Below, piece after piece: positions 61,883 to 64,000 of a DNA stretch of 64,000 nt. Under the pieces are notes generated by a model. It was not told the origin of the DNA. It did no database searches and saw nothing but the letters and a program-made list of their open reading frames with translations. Made by a program: the position numbers and the translations under genes. The stretch covers positions 186,001 through 250,000 of the forward strand of contig CAJTEW010000003.1 in the NCBI GenBank assembly GCA_910575605.1, given 5' to 3'. How positions within the stretch are numbered: the first letter of the stretch is position 1; every line of letters begins with the position of its first letter. The stretch is from Lachnospiraceae bacterium. GTDB taxonomy: Bacteria; Bacillota; Clostridia; Lachnospirales; Lachnospiraceae.

Positions 61883-63509
61883 AAAGAAAAATAAGGATGA
61901 GTCACTACAAAACGAGGTGTCGCAGAATGAAATTATACAGAATGATCTCATACAAGGCGGAAAATCAGACGCTGTAAGAGCTCCGAAAAAAAAGCTTCCG
62001 GGGTGGATGATTATTCCGATTCTGGCAGTCTTAGCTTTTGTAATCTGGGGGATAACAAAGCTTGCTCCGTCGGAGAGCAGAGGGACTGCACTTGCGGTGG
62101 TAACTGCCGAGAAAGGAAACGTCAGGCAGACCTATAATACATCAGGAATTATAGAAAGTGAGCGGACAAAGGTATTCTATTCCCCGGTAAATGCACCTAT
62201 TGCCAAATGCAGTGCAAAGGCAGGAACCGAGGTGAAGGCGGGGGAGATGCTAGTTACCTTTGACGTGACTAATCTTGAGAGAGATAATGAGCAGTCAAAG
62301 CTTAACGAGCTGTCAGCCAAATACTCTAATCAAGATGCCATAGAACAGAGTAACCGCGCAGCGGCAAGCGCGGCACAGGCAGAGGCACAGGCGGCACAGG
62401 CAGAAAGCACTTTAAGGAACAGAATTAGTGAAAAACAGAATCAGGTAAACCAGCTTGAGCAGGCAGCAAATGCAGCTTCGAGCGAGGCTTTGGACAATGC
62501 TGCAAAGGCGGAGGAGCTTCAGCAGAAGCTGCAGGAAAATCTTGACCAGCAGAGCACACAAAGAGCAGAAAAGGAAAATGCAGACAGGGAGCTTGCTAAC
62601 CTGGCACCAGATGCTGAGGAAACAAAGAAAGAGGAAGTAAGGAAGCGGGCTGAAGAGGCGACAAATGCACTCAGTACTTTAGAGCAGGAATACCGTACAC
62701 TAGAGCAGCAGCTGGGGCAGATTGGCGGCACAGATGCATCAGGAATTATGCAGGAGCTTGCGGCGGCAAAACAGGAGCTGGATGCTTTAAACGCAAGCCT
62801 TACAGACCTGCAGAACAGTAAAAGTCCGTCTGTAGATACCGGTCTTACAGGTGGGCAGAAAAGTAACATGCAGGTAACAGAGAATCTTGCAGAGCTTACA
62901 GCTCTAACAACAGAAGAACTGCTTAATAAGGGCAGGGAAGGTATTAAGGCAGAGTTTGACGGAATCATAGCAAATGTGCAGGCTGTAGAGGGAAGCTCGG
63001 CAGTTCAGGGCGGCGAGTTATTTACACTTGTTAGCAGCAAAGATGTGTATGTAAGTCTTGAGGTGCCTGCAAATGATTTTGATAACCTTAAGGCAGGCAG
63101 CCGGGCTGAGGTTAAGATTGGAAAGAAAACCTATACTGGGAAATTGGATTCTATTGACAGAATCGCACTTCCCAATGACAAAGGCAATCCGGTTATAAAG
63201 GCCAGGGTCCATATCACAAATCCAGATGAGAACGTATACATCGGTGTTAACGCCAAGGTTTCCTTAAATGTTGCTGAGGCAGAAAATGTCCTGTCTCTTC
63301 CGGTGGAGGTTATCAATACGGCGGCGGACGGTGATTTTGTCTATGTTCTTCAAGGGGGCGTTGTAAAGAAGCAGCCGGTAGAGCTTGGGGTGCTCTCAGG
63401 CAGCCGGGCAGAAATCATAAGTGGTCTTGAGGAAGGCGCGGAGGTAGTATCCGATACAGGTGGGAATATAACAGAAGGAATGAAGGCATCAGCAGTTAAG
63501 GAGCAGTAA
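61875..63509 (+). CDS. MacA/HlyD-like efflux adaptor protein
   Basis: A 544-residue membrane-anchored adaptor. A charged cytoplasmic head is followed by one membrane helix (about 43-64). Then come a split lipoyl half-motif, a long coiled coil rich in Ala, Gln and Glu (about 150-330), a second lipoyl/beta-barrel segment (AEFDGIIANVQAVEGSSAV, then VEVPANDFDNLKAGSRAEVKIG-type sequence) and a C-terminal domain. ATG 61875 follows GGAGGATAT and starts inside the ATPase gene. In Gram-positive bacteria such proteins pair with MacB-like pumps exporting peptides or drugs. Confidence 0.9.
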   Translation: MFKKKNKDESLQNEVSQNEIIQNDLIQGGKSDAVRAPKKKLPGWMIIPILAVLAFVIWGITKLAPSESRGTALAVVTAEKGNVRQTYNTSGIIESERTKVFYSPVNAPIAKCSAKAGTEVKAGEMLVTFDVTNLERDNEQSKLNELSAKYSNQDAIEQSNRAAASAAQAEAQAAQAESTLRNRISEKQNQVNQLEQAANAASSEALDNAAKAEELQQKLQENLDQQSTQRAEKENADRELANLAPDAEETKKEEVRKRAEEATNALSTLEQEYRTLEQQLGQIGGTDASGIMQELAAAKQELDALNASLTDLQNSKSPSVDTGLTGGQKSNMQVTENLAELTALTTEELLNKGREGIKAEFDGIIANVQAVEGSSAVQGGELFTLVSSKDVYVSLEVPANDFDNLKAGSRAEVKIGKKTYTGKLDSIDRIALPNDKGNPVIKARVHITNPDENVYIGVNAKVSLNVAEAENVLSLPVEVINTAADGDFVYVLQGGVVKKQPVELGVLSGSRAEIISGLEEGAEVVSDTGGNITEGMKASAVKEQ

Positions 63510-63510
63510 T

Positions 63511-64000
63511 ATGGGACAGTTTGGAGAATATGTAAAGATGGCTCTTTACAACATCAAAGAAAACAAAGGGCGTTCATTTCTTACCATGCTTGGCATTATT
63601 ATCGGAATTTCCTCTGTCATTACGATTGTGTCTATCGGAAGCGGCCTTAAGGCAGACGTTATGTCTACCGGAGACGTAAAGAGCGTATCGGTAATGACTG
63701 ACGCAGAGGAAACTACGAATCTTGAGCTGATTACATGGGAGGATATACAGGCATTAAAGGACGGCCTGGGGGAACGCATTACAGGAATTTCAAGCTTTGT
63801 CCAGGTTATAGGAAAAATAGAGACGAGAAAAGGGAGCTTTGATGCTTATGCAATTCTTACCACTCCTGATGAGGAATATAATCCGTCAGCGCTTCCGATC
63901 ATCAGGGGAGAATATTTTAAGGATGAGGATGTGTTGAATGCAGAGCTGACCTGTGTTTTAGATAAAGCCAGCGCACTGTATTTATTCGGAAATATAGATG
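63511..64000 (+). CDS. MacB-like ABC transporter permease, 3' truncated by window edge
   Basis: The first 163 codons of an ABC permease. It starts MGQFGEYVKMALYNIKENKG, followed by one membrane helix (LTMLGIIIGISSVITIVSIGSG) and the beginning of the extracellular MacB-PCD domain. The ATG is one base after the adaptor stop, with AAGGAG overlapping the end of that gene. The remaining three helices lie beyond 64000. Confidence 0.9.
   Translation, partial: MGQFGEYVKMALYNIKENKGRSFLTMLGIIIGISSVITIVSIGSGLKADVMSTGDVKSVSVMTDAEETTNLELITWEDIQALKDGLGERITGISSFVQVIGKIETRKGSFDAYAILTTPDEEYNPSALPIIRGEYFKDEDVLNAELTCVLDKASALYLFGNID

Overview
The window looks like a chromosome segment of an anaerobic, amino-acid-fermenting Firmicute, most likely a Lachnospiraceae (Clostridium cluster XIVa) species. 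This is inferred from gene content: D-proline reductase (Stickland fermentation), a full selenocysteine machinery, an A-group [FeFe]-hydrogenase, a Firmicutes-type S10-spc-alpha ribosomal cluster, strong AGGAGG-type ribosome sites, and UUG/GUG starts. No 16S or other species marker is present.

Layout. 1-2349: 3' part of an AT-rich ROCO-type GTPase gene with a C-terminal nuclease-like domain, probably acquired and possibly a defence gene. 2441-14738: housekeeping and metabolic genes (GlgX debranching enzyme, SDR, class II aldolase, DUF255 thioredoxin-fold protein, siroheme sulfite/nitrite reductase-like protein, HAD phosphatase, MurF, nicotinate phosphoribosyltransferase, PHP phosphoesterase). 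14872-31964: a selenium and D-proline-reductase island: yedF, selD (with its own in-frame UGA), selA, selB, LysR regulator, a cysteine-desulfurase-like enzyme, yedE, a TusA-like protein and a DUF3343 protein; then tetR and prdF on the minus strand; then tRNA-Sec (selC), prdC, prdA, a small prd-associated gene, prdB (in-frame UGA), prdD and prdE. 31965-34553: an orphan promoter/terminator unit, a 39-bp perfect inverted repeat, a YcxB-like membrane protein, a TauE/SafE-like permease, and a leader about 240 nt long. 34554-51219: the complete S10-spc-alpha cluster from rpsJ to rplQ, including secY, adk, map and infA. 51478-56323: glycerate kinase, then a NuoF/GltD-like flavoprotein translationally coupled to an [FeFe]-hydrogenase. 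56443-61050: a peptide-use cluster (transglutaminase-like protein, M19 dipeptidase, MFS transporter) divergent from a GntR regulator. 61151-64000: a MacAB-like ABC efflux system cut by the window edge.

How the parts fit together. The sulfurtransferase/desulfurase/YedE genes plausibly take up and deliver selenium, SelD makes selenophosphate, SelA converts Ser-tRNA-Sec to Sec-tRNA, and SelB delivers it to UGA codons followed by bacterial SECIS hairpins. Both visible users are in the same island: SelD itself and PrdB. PrdF racemizes L-proline to D-proline; PrdA (self-cleaving pyruvoyl subunit) and PrdB reduce it to 5-aminovalerate; PrdC supplies electrons. PrdD and PrdE correspond to the two halves of PrdA, split close to its cleavage site.

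Non-coding structure of note: a dispersed family of GGGGAC(A/G)GG palindromes; a separate TTAGCGAG-containing spacer repeat confined, in this window, to the ribosomal cluster; several promoters with dyads placed between -35 and -10 (tetR, the MFS gene, the ABC efflux operon); and one candidate small RNA downstream of prdE. All family assignments are from reading the sequence; no database search was run.
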